Assembly (NCBI RefSeq): GCF_020889625.1
Contig: NZ_CP086380.1
Coordinates: forward strand, 391,001-455,000
Direction of reading: 5' to 3'
Source of the DNA: Deinococcus radiophilus
GTDB taxonomy: Bacteria; Deinococcota; Deinococci; Deinococcales; Deinococcaceae
DNA length: 64,000 bases
Made by a program: the position numbers and the translations under genes. Numbering within the stretch: the first letter of the stretch is position 1; each line of letters opens with the position of its first letter. This document shows, in pieces, positions 40,153 through 51,405 of this stretch. The notes under the pieces are model-generated. The model ran no database searches, was not told the origin of the DNA, and saw nothing but the letters and a program-made list of their open reading frames with translations.

Positions 40153-40344
40153 TCAGCCAGGCTGCATCAGATACCATCCCAGGCTGAGGAGCAGCGCGTA
40201 CGCCACCACTATCAGCACCAATCCGGTGATGATTTTCCCAAGGGTGTTCCAGGGGCCTTTGGGGGTCAGCTCCCCCCGCACCTGCGCCCGGTACTCTTCC
40301 TCCGCGCGGATGCGGGCTTTGGTCTGTTCGTCGAGCCCGTTCAT
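40153..40344 (-). CDS. 63-residue single-span membrane protein
   Basis: A charged N-terminal helix (LDEQTKARIRAEEEYRAQVRGEL) is followed by one membrane helix (about 38-58) and a short tail. TATGCT lies 6 nt before the ATG at 40344, so I reject the longer frame. No family recognised; the charged helix before a single span is reminiscent of SHOCT-type small proteins. Confidence 0.7.
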   Translation of the reverse strand: MNGLDEQTKARIRAEEEYRAQVRGELTPKGPWNTLGKIITGLVLIVVAYALLLSLGWYLMQPG

Positions 40345-40350
40345 GACCTC

Positions 40351-40356
40351 AGCATA
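40351..40356 (-). promoter_or_regulatory. -10 hexamer of the 63-residue protein gene
   Basis: TATGCT on the minus strand, 6 nt before the ATG at 40344. Confidence 0.55.
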
Positions 40357-40366
40357 GGCCGGGGGG

Positions 40367-41092
40367 CTAGCCGGCCGGCCGCCGGAACAGCGCCACATTC
40401 AAAAAGTCATGGCAAAACGTCCCGGCCAGCTGCGGCATCGGTCCGCCCGCAACGTAGTCCAGATCGCTGAAGATGCCGCGCAGGTCGTCCGGCGAGTAGG
40501 CCACACCGCCTTCCAGGCTGCCGCGCCGCAGCAGTTCCACATCCGTAGCCTCGCTGCCCATCCGCCCCGGCGCGAAGGTGCAGATACCGAAATGTCCGCC
40601 CGGCTTCAGCAGACGCCCCAGCACGCTCAGGTAGGTCAGGCGGCGGTGCGGCGGCAGGTGGTGAAAGCAGCCGGAGTCGTACACCAAGTCGGCGGGTGGT
40701 AAGGGCAGAGGACCGCGCAGCAGGTCGGCTTCCAGGTAGGTTACGGTGAGGTCGGCGGTGCGCCGCTGCGCTTCGGCCACCGCGTAGGCCGAGAGGTCCA
40801 GGCCCGTGACCCGGTAGCCCTGCCGCGCCAGCCAGCGGGCATTGCGCCCCAGGCCGCAGCCCAGATCCAGGGCGGTGCGGCTTGCCGGGTTGGGCAACAG
40901 CCCACGCGCTTGCCACTCGGTGAGGTTGGCGTCTGGTAGGTCAGAGTTCAGCGGGTGCTCCGGCTGCGAAAAGATGCTCTGCCAGTGGGTGCTTTGCTCC
41001 CGCGTGGTCCAGTCCGAGCCGCCCTCAAAGAGGGTGTCCAGGGTGGTCAGCAGTTCATCTAGGGTGCCCAGGCGTTTGGGATCAGGGTTCAT
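40367..41092 (-). CDS. Class I SAM-dependent methyltransferase
   Basis: 241 residues. Motif I LDLGCGLGRNARWLARQGY binds S-adenosylmethionine; later VTGLDLS (acidic loop) and DLVYDSGCFHHLPPHRR complete the Rossmann methyltransferase pattern. The start at 41092 is set by TAGAAT 5 nt upstream. The N-terminal about 70 residues (WTTREQSTHWQSIF ... LPDANLTEW) are of a type seen in small-molecule methyltransferases. Substrate unknown. Confidence 0.85.
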   Translation of the reverse strand: MNPDPKRLGTLDELLTTLDTLFEGGSDWTTREQSTHWQSIFSQPEHPLNSDLPDANLTEWQARGLLPNPASRTALDLGCGLGRNARWLARQGYRVTGLDLSAYAVAEAQRRTADLTVTYLEADLLRGPLPLPPADLVYDSGCFHHLPPHRRLTYLSVLGRLLKPGGHFGICTFAPGRMGSEATDVELLRRGSLEGGVAYSPDDLRGIFSDLDYVAGGPMPQLAGTFCHDFLNVALFRRPAG

Positions 41093-41097
41093 CCCGT

Positions 41098-41103
41098 ATT
41101 CTA
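41098..41103 (-). promoter_or_regulatory. -10 hexamer of the methyltransferase gene at 41092
   Basis: TAGAAT on the minus strand, 5 nt before the ATG. Confidence 0.5.
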
Positions 41104-41152
41104 CCCTGTGCCACAACTCAGTCATGCCGGAAAATCCTGCCCATGACGCGGT

Positions 41153-42289
41153 TTAAGCCAGCTGTTCTGCCAGCTCCCGCACCAGCCCCAGCCCCAGGGT
41201 GTCTGCCCCGCCGCGGGTGCGGCTGCCGCCCAGTAAGAGCCATACCCCAGGGGTGACCTGCTCGGCGGTGGGGGCGTGCTGCGGGTCGCCGCCGGGCAGG
41301 CCCAGCCAGGCACCCTCTATGTCGGCCAGGCTACGGCCCACGCCGAGGGCTTCGGTGGCCAGAACCGGCAGCGCGTCCATGCGCGGCAGCAGGTCGCACA
41401 GCAGTTCGCGGCGCAGGCCCACCTGCACGCCGGTCAGCCGCCCGGAGGTGGGCCGGTAGCCGTGCGGGTCGCCCGAGCGGGGCGGCAGGTACAGCGCGTA
41501 CTCGCCGTTCAGGGGGCGCAGCAGCAGGTTCCCGGCCCGCAGCAGGGGAGAGGTTGGGCCGCTGGGCTGCCGGAGCCGGGGCCGCTGCACGTAGGCGCGC
41601 CCGTGCGGGGTGTGCAGGCCCAGGCCACTTTCGATCAGCTCTGGTCCAGCGGCTCCGGCAGCCACGATCACCTGATCTACCGTGATGTCGTGCGTCTCAT
41701 GCACCACGATCTCGTGCCGGTTGGTCACGCTGAGGCGGTGCAGGCGCACACCGCCGGGGGTCAGCTCGGCGCGGACATTCAGCATCAGGTCGGCGCCCGC
41801 TGCCACCGCACCCTGGCCCAGCCGCAGCGTCAGCTCGCCGGGGCGGTAGGTGAGCACTTCCCGCCGGGTCACGTGCGGCAACTGTTCCGGGTCCACCCAG
41901 TCCGCCATGTCGTCAAAGGCCTGCAGCACTTCTGCGCTGGCCTCGGCAGCTTCCGTCCGTTCTGCTCCAAAGTCCAGCAGCGTACGTGGTGTCAGGGCGT
42001 CGCCCAGCCAGCGTTGCAATTCAGCGCGGCTCCGCTCGGCCAGTTCAGTCGCATGACCTTCCAGCCCCGCTGCGTCCCACACGCCTGCACCCAGCAGGGT
42101 CGCGCCTTCTTCGTTGGGCAGGCCGCCCTCATCCAGCAGCAACAGGCTCCGGCCTGGGACAACCTCACGCAGCGCGGCGGCGCAGCCCGCGCCCAGCATG
42201 CCCGCACCGATCACCACCACGTCGTAGGCTCGCCGATCAAACGGCTGGCCCACATGCGCCCACACCTGTCCCCGCGGCCCACTGTTCAT
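41153..42289 (-). CDS. FAD-dependent oxidoreductase (DAO family)
   Basis: 378 residues. Dinucleotide-binding VVVIGAGMLGAGCAAAL near residue 24, then the second FAD segment DQVIVAAGAAGPELI and a late WLLLGGSRTRGGADTLG, as in the D-amino-acid/glycine oxidase superfamily. GEYALYLPPRSGDPHGYRP fits the substrate domain. The exact amine or amino acid cannot be deduced. Confidence 0.85.
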   Translation of the reverse strand: MNSGPRGQVWAHVGQPFDRRAYDVVVIGAGMLGAGCAAALREVVPGRSLLLLDEGGLPNEEGATLLGAGVWDAAGLEGHATELAERSRAELQRWLGDALTPRTLLDFGAERTEAAEASAEVLQAFDDMADWVDPEQLPHVTRREVLTYRPGELTLRLGQGAVAAGADLMLNVRAELTPGGVRLHRLSVTNRHEIVVHETHDITVDQVIVAAGAAGPELIESGLGLHTPHGRAYVQRPRLRQPSGPTSPLLRAGNLLLRPLNGEYALYLPPRSGDPHGYRPTSGRLTGVQVGLRRELLCDLLPRMDALPVLATEALGVGRSLADIEGAWLGLPGGDPQHAPTAEQVTPGVWLLLGGSRTRGGADTLGLGLVRELAEQLA

Positions 42290-42413
42290 GCGGTCATGAT
42301 GGCATGTGTGATTTTTTATGTTCTGCGGTAGCGATCTTCCAGCCGTCTATGACGCCAGCCTCCGCAAGCATTTATCTCATGTCCCACTGACCCGCCTCAT
42401 CTGGGGCGCTGTT

Positions 42414-42419
42414 TATACT
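42414..42419 (+). promoter_or_regulatory. -10 hexamer of the SpoIID-LptD operon
   Basis: TATACT ends 5 nt before a GTG and 8 nt before the ATG at 42428. Confidence 0.55.
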
Positions 42420-42427
42420 CCAAAGTG

Positions 42428-43594
42428 ATGTTCAGCCGCAGATTGTTGCATACGGTCCGTCTGGGGACCGCTACATTGGCCGTGCTTGCCAGCGGGTCCG
42501 GACAGGCGCTGGATGTCCGGGTGCTGATCCAGGAGGGGGCGTCGGTGCCAGTGCGCCTGCTGGGAACCGGTGGTGCGCCCCAAGCGTCCGCCCCGGTGTG
42601 GAAAGTCGAGGTGCGCGGCTCAGAGCTGGCCCTGAACGGCAAATCTGCAGGCAGCAGCACCCTCTATGTGCCGCCCAGCCCCGGCAGCCGGGTGCAGATC
42701 GGTTCCAAGGTCTACCGGGGCGGAGTATTGCTGCGCCTGAACCGTGGCAAAGTGCAGGGTATCAACGTCGTGAACGTCGAAGATTATCTGCGCGGTGTGG
42801 TGCCCGCCGAAATGCCTGCGCTGTGGCCTGAAGCCGCGCTGGAGTCCCAGGCGGTGGTCGCCCGCACTTACGTCACCCAGCGGGTCAATCCGGCGCAGCC
42901 TTTCGATATCTGCGCCGGGACCAACTGCCAGATGTACCCCGGCATAGACGGCGAGCATGAGCGCACCAACGCCGCCATCGACGCCACGCGGGGTGAGGTG
43001 CTGACCTACGGGGGCCAGTTGGCCGACACCTACTTTTCGGCCAATTCGGGCGGCTACACCGCCAGCGCCGCCGAAGTCTGGGGCAAGAACCTGCCCTACC
43101 TGATCGCCAAGCCTGACCCACAATCGGTCACGGCCAGTGGCGAGCGCGGGCGTTGGCAGATCACGGTCAGCCCCGCCAAGTTGAACAGTGCTGCAACGGC
43201 CTACCGCCTGAATGTGGGCACGGTGCGGCGGGTCAGCTTCGGCCAGACCAGTGCGTCGGGCCGGGTAGAAGAAGTGACGGTGGTGGGCAGCAGCCGCACC
43301 TCAACCCTCAAAGGTGCCAGTGCTGGGGGCTTCGTGCGGGCGCTGGGCGCACCGTCCAGCCGGGCGCGGGTGGACAGTTCCTCGCCGCTGCGCCTCAGTG
43401 GTCAGGGGTCCGGACATGGGGTGGGTCTGTCGCAATACGGTGCGCTCGGCTTTGCCCGTGAAGGCCGCAGCCACCGTGATGTGCTGGGCTTTTATTACCC
43501 CGGTACCGTGGTGCAGGCGCTGCATTACCAGCCGGTTGCTGCCGCTACCCAGTCGGCTCCTGTCCTGAACGCGGTGACTGGAGCAGGCCCATGA
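42428..43594 (+). CDS. SpoIID/LytB-domain protein
   Basis: 388 residues (a GTG one codon upstream is also possible). Signal peptide about residues 1-27. The SpoIID domain shows VNVEDYLRGVVPAEMP, ALESQAVVARTYVTQR, YFSANSGGYTASAAEVWG and the late GQGSGHGVGLSQYGALG. SpoIID is a lytic transglycosylase acting on denuded glycan in spore formers; in non-sporulating bacteria the domain is tied to peptidoglycan remodelling. Its stop overlaps the start of the LptD-like gene (ATGA), so wall cutting and outer-membrane assembly are coupled here. Confidence 0.9.
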   Translation: MFSRRLLHTVRLGTATLAVLASGSGQALDVRVLIQEGASVPVRLLGTGGAPQASAPVWKVEVRGSELALNGKSAGSSTLYVPPSPGSRVQIGSKVYRGGVLLRLNRGKVQGINVVNVEDYLRGVVPAEMPALWPEAALESQAVVARTYVTQRVNPAQPFDICAGTNCQMYPGIDGEHERTNAAIDATRGEVLTYGGQLADTYFSANSGGYTASAAEVWGKNLPYLIAKPDPQSVTASGERGRWQITVSPAKLNSAATAYRLNVGTVRRVSFGQTSASGRVEEVTVVGSSRTSTLKGASAGGFVRALGAPSSRARVDSSSPLRLSGQGSGHGVGLSQYGALGFAREGRSHRDVLGFYYPGTVVQALHYQPVAAATQSAPVLNAVTGAGP

Positions 43595-46365
43595 CCGTCC
43601 GCCGCCTGCGTGGCCTGCGGGCGTTGGCCCTGGGTCTGCTGGCGGCGGGCGGCACCCTGCTGAGCAGTGCCCAGGCCGCCACCGTGCGGATCGTGGACGC
43701 CGGCTCACTGGAACTGCGCCGCTTCGAAGACCAGGAACTGGTGATCATCAGCGCCGACGAGGATTCGCCTGGCGGCCTGGTCGAAGTGGAACTGGACGGC
43801 GAAACCCTGCGCGCTCGCCGAATCGAATTCAACCGCACTGCTCGTACCTTGACCCTGGTGGGTGGGGCACGCTACGCCAGCGACGAGGGCCAGGGCCTCG
43901 CTGGCGAAGACCTGGTGGTGGACTTGGCGACCAACTCGCTGACTGGCGAGGATGTGCTGGTCAGTCAGGGCAAGCTGCGGATTCGCGGCGAAGAGCTGGA
44001 ACGTGTGCCAGGGCAACTGCGGGCGATGGGCAGTTACTTCACCCCTTGCGGCGGCTGCGGGCAAACCCCCAACGACTACGCGTTTCAGGCCGAGCAACTG
44101 ATTCTCTATCCCGGTGACCGCCTGGTCGCTTACCGGGTGCAGCTGCTGCTGGCCGACCATCCGGTGCTGTACTTGCCGGTTATCGTGCTGCCGCTGAATG
44201 AACCGGCCCGCCAGCCCCGCCTCTCTCTGGGCCAGGACGAGCGCGACGGCTTTACAGCAGCGGCGGATCTGCCGTTCAGCGTCTCGGACCATACCCTGGG
44301 TACCACGCTGCTGCGCTACTACCAGAATCGGCCTGCGCGCTTCGGGGTCGGCGTGGACCTGCGCTCCTACTCGCCCGTGCCGTATGTGGACCGCGCCGAC
44401 CTGTATCTCCTGACCGACCCCAAACCGTTTGAGGGGAACCAGCCACAGGAGGGACGTGACCTGGACCTGGATTTCAGCGTGCGGGGCCGCGCGCCGCTGG
44501 AATTGGCGACAAGTGACCTGGACTATGATCTGCAGGTGACCCGCCGCGACATCGGGCGGAGTGCCACGGATCCTTTACGCGGTGTCACCAGCGTCAAGTT
44601 CGGGGCGCGGGTAGAGTACCCGCTGTTCAGCGCCGAGCTGAATCTTTACAACCTGCTGAACCGCGACGAGACGCGCAGTCAGTACACGCCGCTCAAGTGG
44701 CCCGAAGTCGTCATTGACCCCAAGCCCTACCGCAGCGGCAATTTCAGCGCCGACGCCCGGCTGACGGCGGGCCAATACACCGCCGCGTCCAATCCCGATT
44801 CGTCCAGCGCCAGCCGCCAGGGTGTGAACATCACCACGACCCGCCTAGAGGAGCAGCACGACATCTCCTACAGCCGCCCGCTCTGGGAAGGCGCACAGTT
44901 CAGCGTCCGTAACCGCTTTACCGGGCGCTACTACGGCACCGGCGCACGCACGGTGGATCTGCAGGCCGAGGCGCGACTGGATCAGCGCTTTGGGGTCAGG
45001 GATCAGCACAGCCTGAACTTCACCTCCGAGTACATCCGCTATGAGGGCACCAGTCCGTTTGCCTTTGACCGGCTGTCGGGCACGCGCATCCGCGCTCCGC
45101 AGACCCTATCGCTGGCCCTGGTCCCGTCGGACGGCGTGCTGCTGAGTGCCTCGCATACCCACGACCTGCTGGCCGACTGGGACCAGCAGCAGGCCACCGC
45201 CTTCGGGGTGCGGATCAACCGCTATCCGGTGCAGCTGAGCGGTCATCTCAACCACAACTTCTACACCGATACGCTGGAACGGTTCTCGTTCAGCAGCACG
45301 CTGGGCGGGCAGGCCCCCACCGTCCAGACTCCCCCTGCGGACCGCCCCCTGACCTCCGAAGAGGCCGCGCAACTCCAGCTGCGGCAGGCCTACGCCTGGC
45401 TGGACCGCCTCACCCTCAGTGCCAACGGCGGCTACACCGATCAGGGCGGGTTTCAGCCGCTGACCCTCCGCGCCACGGTGAACGGGCAGTACCGCACCAA
45501 CAACTTCAGCGTGTACGCCACCCACGACATTCAGACGCCGCGCTGGCGCGAAGTCGGCCTGAACGCCAACTACACCCGCGGTTCCGATACGGTGCTGAAT
45601 CCGCTGACGTTCAGCACGGCGCAGCGCGTCAACCTGATTTCAGATGTGTGGACAGGCAACACCAAAGTGTTGTGGCGCGGTCAGTATGCCTTCGAGGAAT
45701 CACATACGTTGAATCTGGACCCGGCCCCGAACGCCCGCGATACCGGACGACTGGATTTCAGCGTGGGTACTCAGGGCTCAGGCCGTGCCCGAAACTGGGA
45801 ACTGGCTTACGGCGGCCCTTACGACCTGCGCCGGGGCTACTGGACGGCACCCACCTTGCGTGGCAGCTACACCTCTACCCAGCCGGGCGAGCGCTTCCGT
45901 GTGAGCGGCACCTACAACTTGCCGGGCCTGGACCAGCGCCGCAGTGAACTGGCACAGCTCAGCTTGGGCGGAGCCTGGCAACTGGGCGAGTATGTCTCGG
46001 TGGCGGGCGAGGCGGCCTACACCCGCACCCGCTCCGGCACTTACCCGGACGATATCGCCACTGACCGTCTCAGCTTCAGTCCGCTGGCGGTGGGTGTGCG
46101 CTGGGATGTCAGCCCCACCACCGACCTGTACTTCACGGGAAGGCTCAATCAGGTGTTTACCTGGGTAGACGGCGAATTGCAGCCGCCCGGCGGGCCACTG
46201 CCGGTGCTGGCCGTCACGCTGGACCGCTGCTGCTGGGCGGCACAGTTCGAGGCCGATCTGCTGCTGAAACGCTACCGCTTCAGCGTGGGCTTGCCAGGCA
46301 GCGGGTTCAATACCCTACTGGAACGCAACAGCAGCGGCCTTGCCGTGCCACTGCTCACACCCTGA
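43591..46365 (+). CDS. LptD/OstA-like outer-membrane beta-barrel protein
   Basis: 924 residues. Signal peptide about residues 1-29 (ends AQA). Residues about 30-150 form an OstA/LptA-like beta-jellyroll (VEVELDGETLRARRIEFNRTARTLTLVGGARY ...). A CGGC pair follows, then a long series of aromatic-ended alternating strands to the C-terminus, as expected of a barrel. LptD inserts LPS in Gram-negative bacteria; Deinococcus is described as lacking LPS, so this may move another lipid or polymer. Start overlaps the SpoIID-like stop. Together with the LptF/G-like gene at the window start it suggests a relic or repurposed Lpt pathway. Confidence 0.75.
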   Translation: MTVRRLRGLRALALGLLAAGGTLLSSAQAATVRIVDAGSLELRRFEDQELVIISADEDSPGGLVEVELDGETLRARRIEFNRTARTLTLVGGARYASDEGQGLAGEDLVVDLATNSLTGEDVLVSQGKLRIRGEELERVPGQLRAMGSYFTPCGGCGQTPNDYAFQAEQLILYPGDRLVAYRVQLLLADHPVLYLPVIVLPLNEPARQPRLSLGQDERDGFTAAADLPFSVSDHTLGTTLLRYYQNRPARFGVGVDLRSYSPVPYVDRADLYLLTDPKPFEGNQPQEGRDLDLDFSVRGRAPLELATSDLDYDLQVTRRDIGRSATDPLRGVTSVKFGARVEYPLFSAELNLYNLLNRDETRSQYTPLKWPEVVIDPKPYRSGNFSADARLTAGQYTAASNPDSSSASRQGVNITTTRLEEQHDISYSRPLWEGAQFSVRNRFTGRYYGTGARTVDLQAEARLDQRFGVRDQHSLNFTSEYIRYEGTSPFAFDRLSGTRIRAPQTLSLALVPSDGVLLSASHTHDLLADWDQQQATAFGVRINRYPVQLSGHLNHNFYTDTLERFSFSSTLGGQAPTVQTPPADRPLTSEEAAQLQLRQAYAWLDRLTLSANGGYTDQGGFQPLTLRATVNGQYRTNNFSVYATHDIQTPRWREVGLNANYTRGSDTVLNPLTFSTAQRVNLISDVWTGNTKVLWRGQYAFEESHTLNLDPAPNARDTGRLDFSVGTQGSGRARNWELAYGGPYDLRRGYWTAPTLRGSYTSTQPGERFRVSGTYNLPGLDQRRSELAQLSLGGAWQLGEYVSVAGEAAYTRTRSGTYPDDIATDRLSFSPLAVGVRWDVSPTTDLYFTGRLNQVFTWVDGELQPPGGPLPVLAVTLDRCCWAAQFEADLLLKRYRFSVGLPGSGFNTLLERNSSGLAVPLLTP

Positions 46366-46402
46366 CCCGTCCCCTTTCTCCTTGGCCTCTGGGAGGTCCA
46401 TC

Positions 46403-47509
46403 ATGAACCTGAAATTCCTGTTTCCCACCCTGACCCTGCTGGCCCCCACCGCCCTGCTGAGCGGCTGCACCGGCACGGTGGAAGGCGGCAGCGCCACCAC
46501 CCTGACCCTGCTGACCCAGGGGGGCGCTGCACTGCAACGGGTAGACCTTCCGGCGGCGGCCTCCGACACGCCGCGCCCGGTGGCTGAACTGGGCGACCCG
46601 GTGGCGATTGAGGGAGGCGTGGACCTGCATCCCCAGCAGGGATCACGCCGTGTCCTGCTGACGCGCAGGCCTGCCACCGAGGAACGCCGCCCCGATCTGA
46701 CCGCCTTGAATACTTTCGAGGCGCCGCCTTTCCCGGTGTGTTGGCAGGCCTCGGCAGTGTCGCCGGGGTCCGAGCGCTACTTCGCCCTGAGCCAGTGTGA
46801 GGGTGGCCCGCAGAATGTCGCCATGTACACCCCCGACGGTGAGCTGCGCTGGTGGACTGCCCTTCCGCTGGCCGCCGCACCGCTGAGCGGCACCGACACG
46901 CCGCCGATCCGGGTTGCGGTGGCGGGCGACGTGGGTGTGGTGGCCCGGCCTGTGCTGGGCGGCGGCAGCGAGATGCTGCGGGTGGCCGTGACCAACCCGG
47001 GTGACGAACGCGCCGAATACAGCGATCCGCAGCCCACCGTGGCGGTGCGTGACCTGGCGACTTTGGTCTCTGCAGGTGGCCAGCCCACCGTGTACGCGGC
47101 CACCGACGCGGGCGTGTTCTCCCTGACCACCGCTGGGGTGCCGGATGCCAACCCGCTTCCCGCGTTTGGCCCTGAGCGTTACAACCGCCTGTGGGCCAGT
47201 GAAGCGGCGGTCGGGTCCGCGCCGGTACTGTTCGCCTGGCGTGGTGAAGCCATACAGGGCAGTCTGCGTCTACCGCTGCGCGTCTGGAACGGGACCAGTA
47301 CGGCCCAGGACTCGGCGCAGACCATAGATTCCTTTAATAACCTGCGTGACGCTGCGGTGGCCGACGGCTACCTGTACCTACTGACCGAAAACTCCCTTTA
47401 CCGCTACGACGCGATTATTGGAGTGCGGCAGAACAGCTGGCGTCTGGAAAACCTGGGCGTGCAGCTGCGAGATGCCCGCGCCCTGGTGCGGACCTTCGCA
47501 GAAGAATAG
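46403..47509 (+). CDS. Lipoprotein of unknown function
   Basis: 368 residues from the ATG at 46403 with GGGAGG upstream. Lipobox LLSGC (Cys22). The mature part is rich in short beta strands of the kind VYAATDAGVFSLTTAG and DGYLYLLTENSLYRYDA, which suggests a propeller. It follows the LptD-like gene by 37 bases on the same strand and probably shares its transcript, so a role in the same envelope process is a fair guess. Two Cys in the mature part (CWQA, SQCEGG) may pair. Confidence 0.75.
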   Translation: MNLKFLFPTLTLLAPTALLSGCTGTVEGGSATTLTLLTQGGAALQRVDLPAAASDTPRPVAELGDPVAIEGGVDLHPQQGSRRVLLTRRPATEERRPDLTALNTFEAPPFPVCWQASAVSPGSERYFALSQCEGGPQNVAMYTPDGELRWWTALPLAAAPLSGTDTPPIRVAVAGDVGVVARPVLGGGSEMLRVAVTNPGDERAEYSDPQPTVAVRDLATLVSAGGQPTVYAATDAGVFSLTTAGVPDANPLPAFGPERYNRLWASEAAVGSAPVLFAWRGEAIQGSLRLPLRVWNGTSTAQDSAQTIDSFNNLRDAAVADGYLYLLTENSLYRYDAIIGVRQNSWRLENLGVQLRDARALVRTFAEE

Positions 47510-47526
47510 GGGTGCCTGGGCCAGAG

Positions 47527-48261
47527 CTACGCCAAGCGAGTCTGAAACACCATCACTTCGCTGCTCTCGGTCAACGGCCCGCCCTGAAAGCTGCCGCTGA
47601 CGCGGGGAGTCGCAAAGCCGGCGCAGCGCAGCAGCCATTCCACCTCGTAGCGCCAGTAGTAACGCTGGGTCAGCGTGAAATGCTGGCGCTTGAGGTCGCC
47701 CGCCGCTGTCACCGTGTCCACGAAATACTCGGTGGTGACATGCTGGCGGGCTGCGTCTATGCGCTGCATCAGAAATACGTCGGTGCGTTCGGCGCCCCGG
47801 TAGAGGGTCTCGCCCTCGTGCCGCAGCACGCCCTGTGCGCCGTAGTTGGGCACATACAGGTCGAAGGCGAAGCGTCCCCCTGGGGCGAGGTGCCGGGCCA
47901 GATTTTCCAGGCTACTCAACTGTTCTTCAGGGGTGTAGAGGTGCATCAGCGCATTGAAGGGCGCAATGATCAGGTCAAATCGCTCATCGCTGCGGAAACT
48001 GGCCGCGTCTCCCTGTAGCCATGCCACGTCCACCCGGCTCTCGGCCGCCCGCGCCCGCGCCCTCTCCAGCATTCGGCCGCTGGGTTCCAGGCCGGTCACG
48101 TCCGCCCCACGCCGCGCCAGGTGGCAGCTGACCCGCCCGGTCCCGGCTCCGACTTCCAGCACACGCCCCGCCCCTTCGGCCAGGCTGGCGTAAAAGTGCA
48201 AGTCGTCGCGGTACAGGTCGTATTGCTGGTCGTACAGCTCCGAGAGGTCGTCGTAGTTCAT
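47527..48261 (-). CDS. Class I SAM-dependent methyltransferase
   Basis: 244 residues. Motif I RVLEVGAGTGRVSCHLARRG, then VTGLEPSGRML, and LIIAPFNALMHLYTPEEQ after motif II. The ATG at 48261 (MNYDDLSELYDQQYD) follows TATGCT by 9 nt, so I reject the start 8 codons upstream. C-terminal half is beta-rich (YYWRYEVEWLLRCAGF), as in small-molecule methyltransferases. Substrate unknown. Confidence 0.87.
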   Translation of the reverse strand: MNYDDLSELYDQQYDLYRDDLHFYASLAEGAGRVLEVGAGTGRVSCHLARRGADVTGLEPSGRMLERARARAAESRVDVAWLQGDAASFRSDERFDLIIAPFNALMHLYTPEEQLSSLENLARHLAPGGRFAFDLYVPNYGAQGVLRHEGETLYRGAERTDVFLMQRIDAARQHVTTEYFVDTVTAAGDLKRQHFTLTQRYYWRYEVEWLLRCAGFATPRVSGSFQGGPLTESSEVMVFQTRLA

Positions 48262-48270
48262 GCGCTGCGT

Positions 48271-48276
48271 AGCATA
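48271..48276 (-). promoter_or_regulatory. -10 hexamer of the methyltransferase gene at 48261
   Basis: TATGCT on the minus strand, 9 nt before the ATG. Confidence 0.5.
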
Positions 48277-48371
48277 GCGGGCCATGTGGGGATGGAGTGC
48301 CGAACGCGTTCCTGCCGCTGTCCCTGACGCGCTACCCTTGCTTCTCCGCCCTGTCCCGCTCTCCCCGCAGC

Positions 48372-48400
48372 TTGACAGTCCAGGCGTAAGACGCTAACTT
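48372..48400 (+). promoter_or_regulatory. Sigma-70-type promoter of tRNA-Asp
   Basis: Perfect -35 TTGACA (48372-48377), 17-nt spacer, -10 TAACTT (48395-48400). Predicted start is a few bases before the tRNA. Confidence 0.85.
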
Positions 48401-48410
48401 ACTTTCCGCT

Positions 48411-48486
<76 letters not shown>

Positions 48487-48493
48487 GTCCAAA

Positions 48494-48521
48494 GAGCCAT
48501 CCCGTTCGGGGTGGCTTTTTT
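48494..48521 (+). terminator. Terminator of tRNA-Asp
   Basis: AGCCATCCC / GGGGTGGCT stem (one G-U) with a GTTC loop and T6. Confidence 0.9.
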
Positions 48522-48538
48522 GTGGCTCATCTGCCCAG

Positions 48539-48544
48539 TATCCT
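48539..48544 (+). promoter_or_regulatory. -10 hexamer of the 48551 GNAT gene
   Basis: TATCCT ends 6 nt before the ATG at 48551. Confidence 0.55.
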
Positions 48545-48550
48545 CAGCGC

Positions 48551-49015
48551 ATGACCCTGACTGTTCGCCGCGCCGTGGCTGCCGACGCTCCCGCCCTGGC
48601 GCACCTGCGCGGGGTAATGCAACTGGATAATGGCCGCACGCCCGAGCAGATTGCCCCGGACCTTCCCATTTGGGAGGCGTATTACTGCCAGGCCGTGCCG
48701 GATGGCCGGTATCTGGGCTGGCTGGCGGTGGGCGCAGACGGCGCGGTGATCGGGGGCGCAGGCGTGCAGCTGTACCCGGCGCACCCCAGTGCCGGCAGTC
48801 CGCACACGGTACAGCCCCACATTCTGAATGTGGCGGTAGAACCCCCCCACCGCCGGCAGGGGGTGGCAGGTGGTTTGGTGGAAGCCATCCTGGCCTGGGC
48901 ACGCGCAGAAGGGTACAGGCAGATCACCCTGAATGCCGCGCCGATGGGTGCCGGACTGTACCGCCGCCTGGGCTTCAGGGACCGCCCGAATCCGGGAATG
49001 CTGCTGGAACTGTAA
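48551..49015 (+). CDS. GNAT-family N-acetyltransferase
   Basis: 154 residues, one complete GNAT domain: VRRAVAADAPALAHLR at the start, HILNVAVEPPHRRQGVAGGLVEAIL (motif A with RRQGVAGG for acetyl-CoA), and APMGAGLYRRLGF at the end. Substrate unknown. speA begins 163 bases downstream and does not appear to share its start region. Confidence 0.9.
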   Translation: MTLTVRRAVAADAPALAHLRGVMQLDNGRTPEQIAPDLPIWEAYYCQAVPDGRYLGWLAVGADGAVIGGAGVQLYPAHPSAGSPHTVQPHILNVAVEPPHRRQGVAGGLVEAILAWARAEGYRQITLNAAPMGAGLYRRLGFRDRPNPGMLLEL

Positions 49016-49178
49016 GGAGATGATCCTCCCATCCTCCTGGCTGCAAGGGGTATCATGCAGAGCGGTCTTCGCACGGCGTCCGGGGGCGACAGGCAGGTGG
49101 GTAGGGTTGAGCAGCTGCTTTGTCACTCAGGGACCCCGCGCACGGCGGGGCCTTAGTCCATTTCAGGAGGAACGCCCC

Positions 49179-51266
<2,088 letters not shown>

Positions 51267-51393
51267 GGCCTGAGGTTGATCCTGTGCCCGCTGCTGCCTG
51301 TGCCTGACTGGCCGGGAGACAGCGGGCGCCTGTTTGCCTCAGCTTTGCTGTCCTCTGCGTTTGCCCCGCTGACGTCCCCTCATTCCACTGCCC

Positions 51394-51399
51394 TAAACT
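51394..51399 (+). promoter_or_regulatory. -10 hexamer of mce
   Basis: TAAACT ends 6 nt before the ATG at 51406. Confidence 0.55.
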
Positions 51400-51405
51400 G
51401 ACCCT

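Noticed and set aside
49016..49178. Riboswitch in the speA leader
   Set aside because: Only one short GC hairpin (49132-49150) with no T-run and no recognisable aptamer; it does not cover the ribosome site.
48933..49178. N-terminal extension of speA
   Set aside because: It would overlap the GNAT gene and lie upstream of the clear AGGAGG site; the translated sequence is not protein-like.
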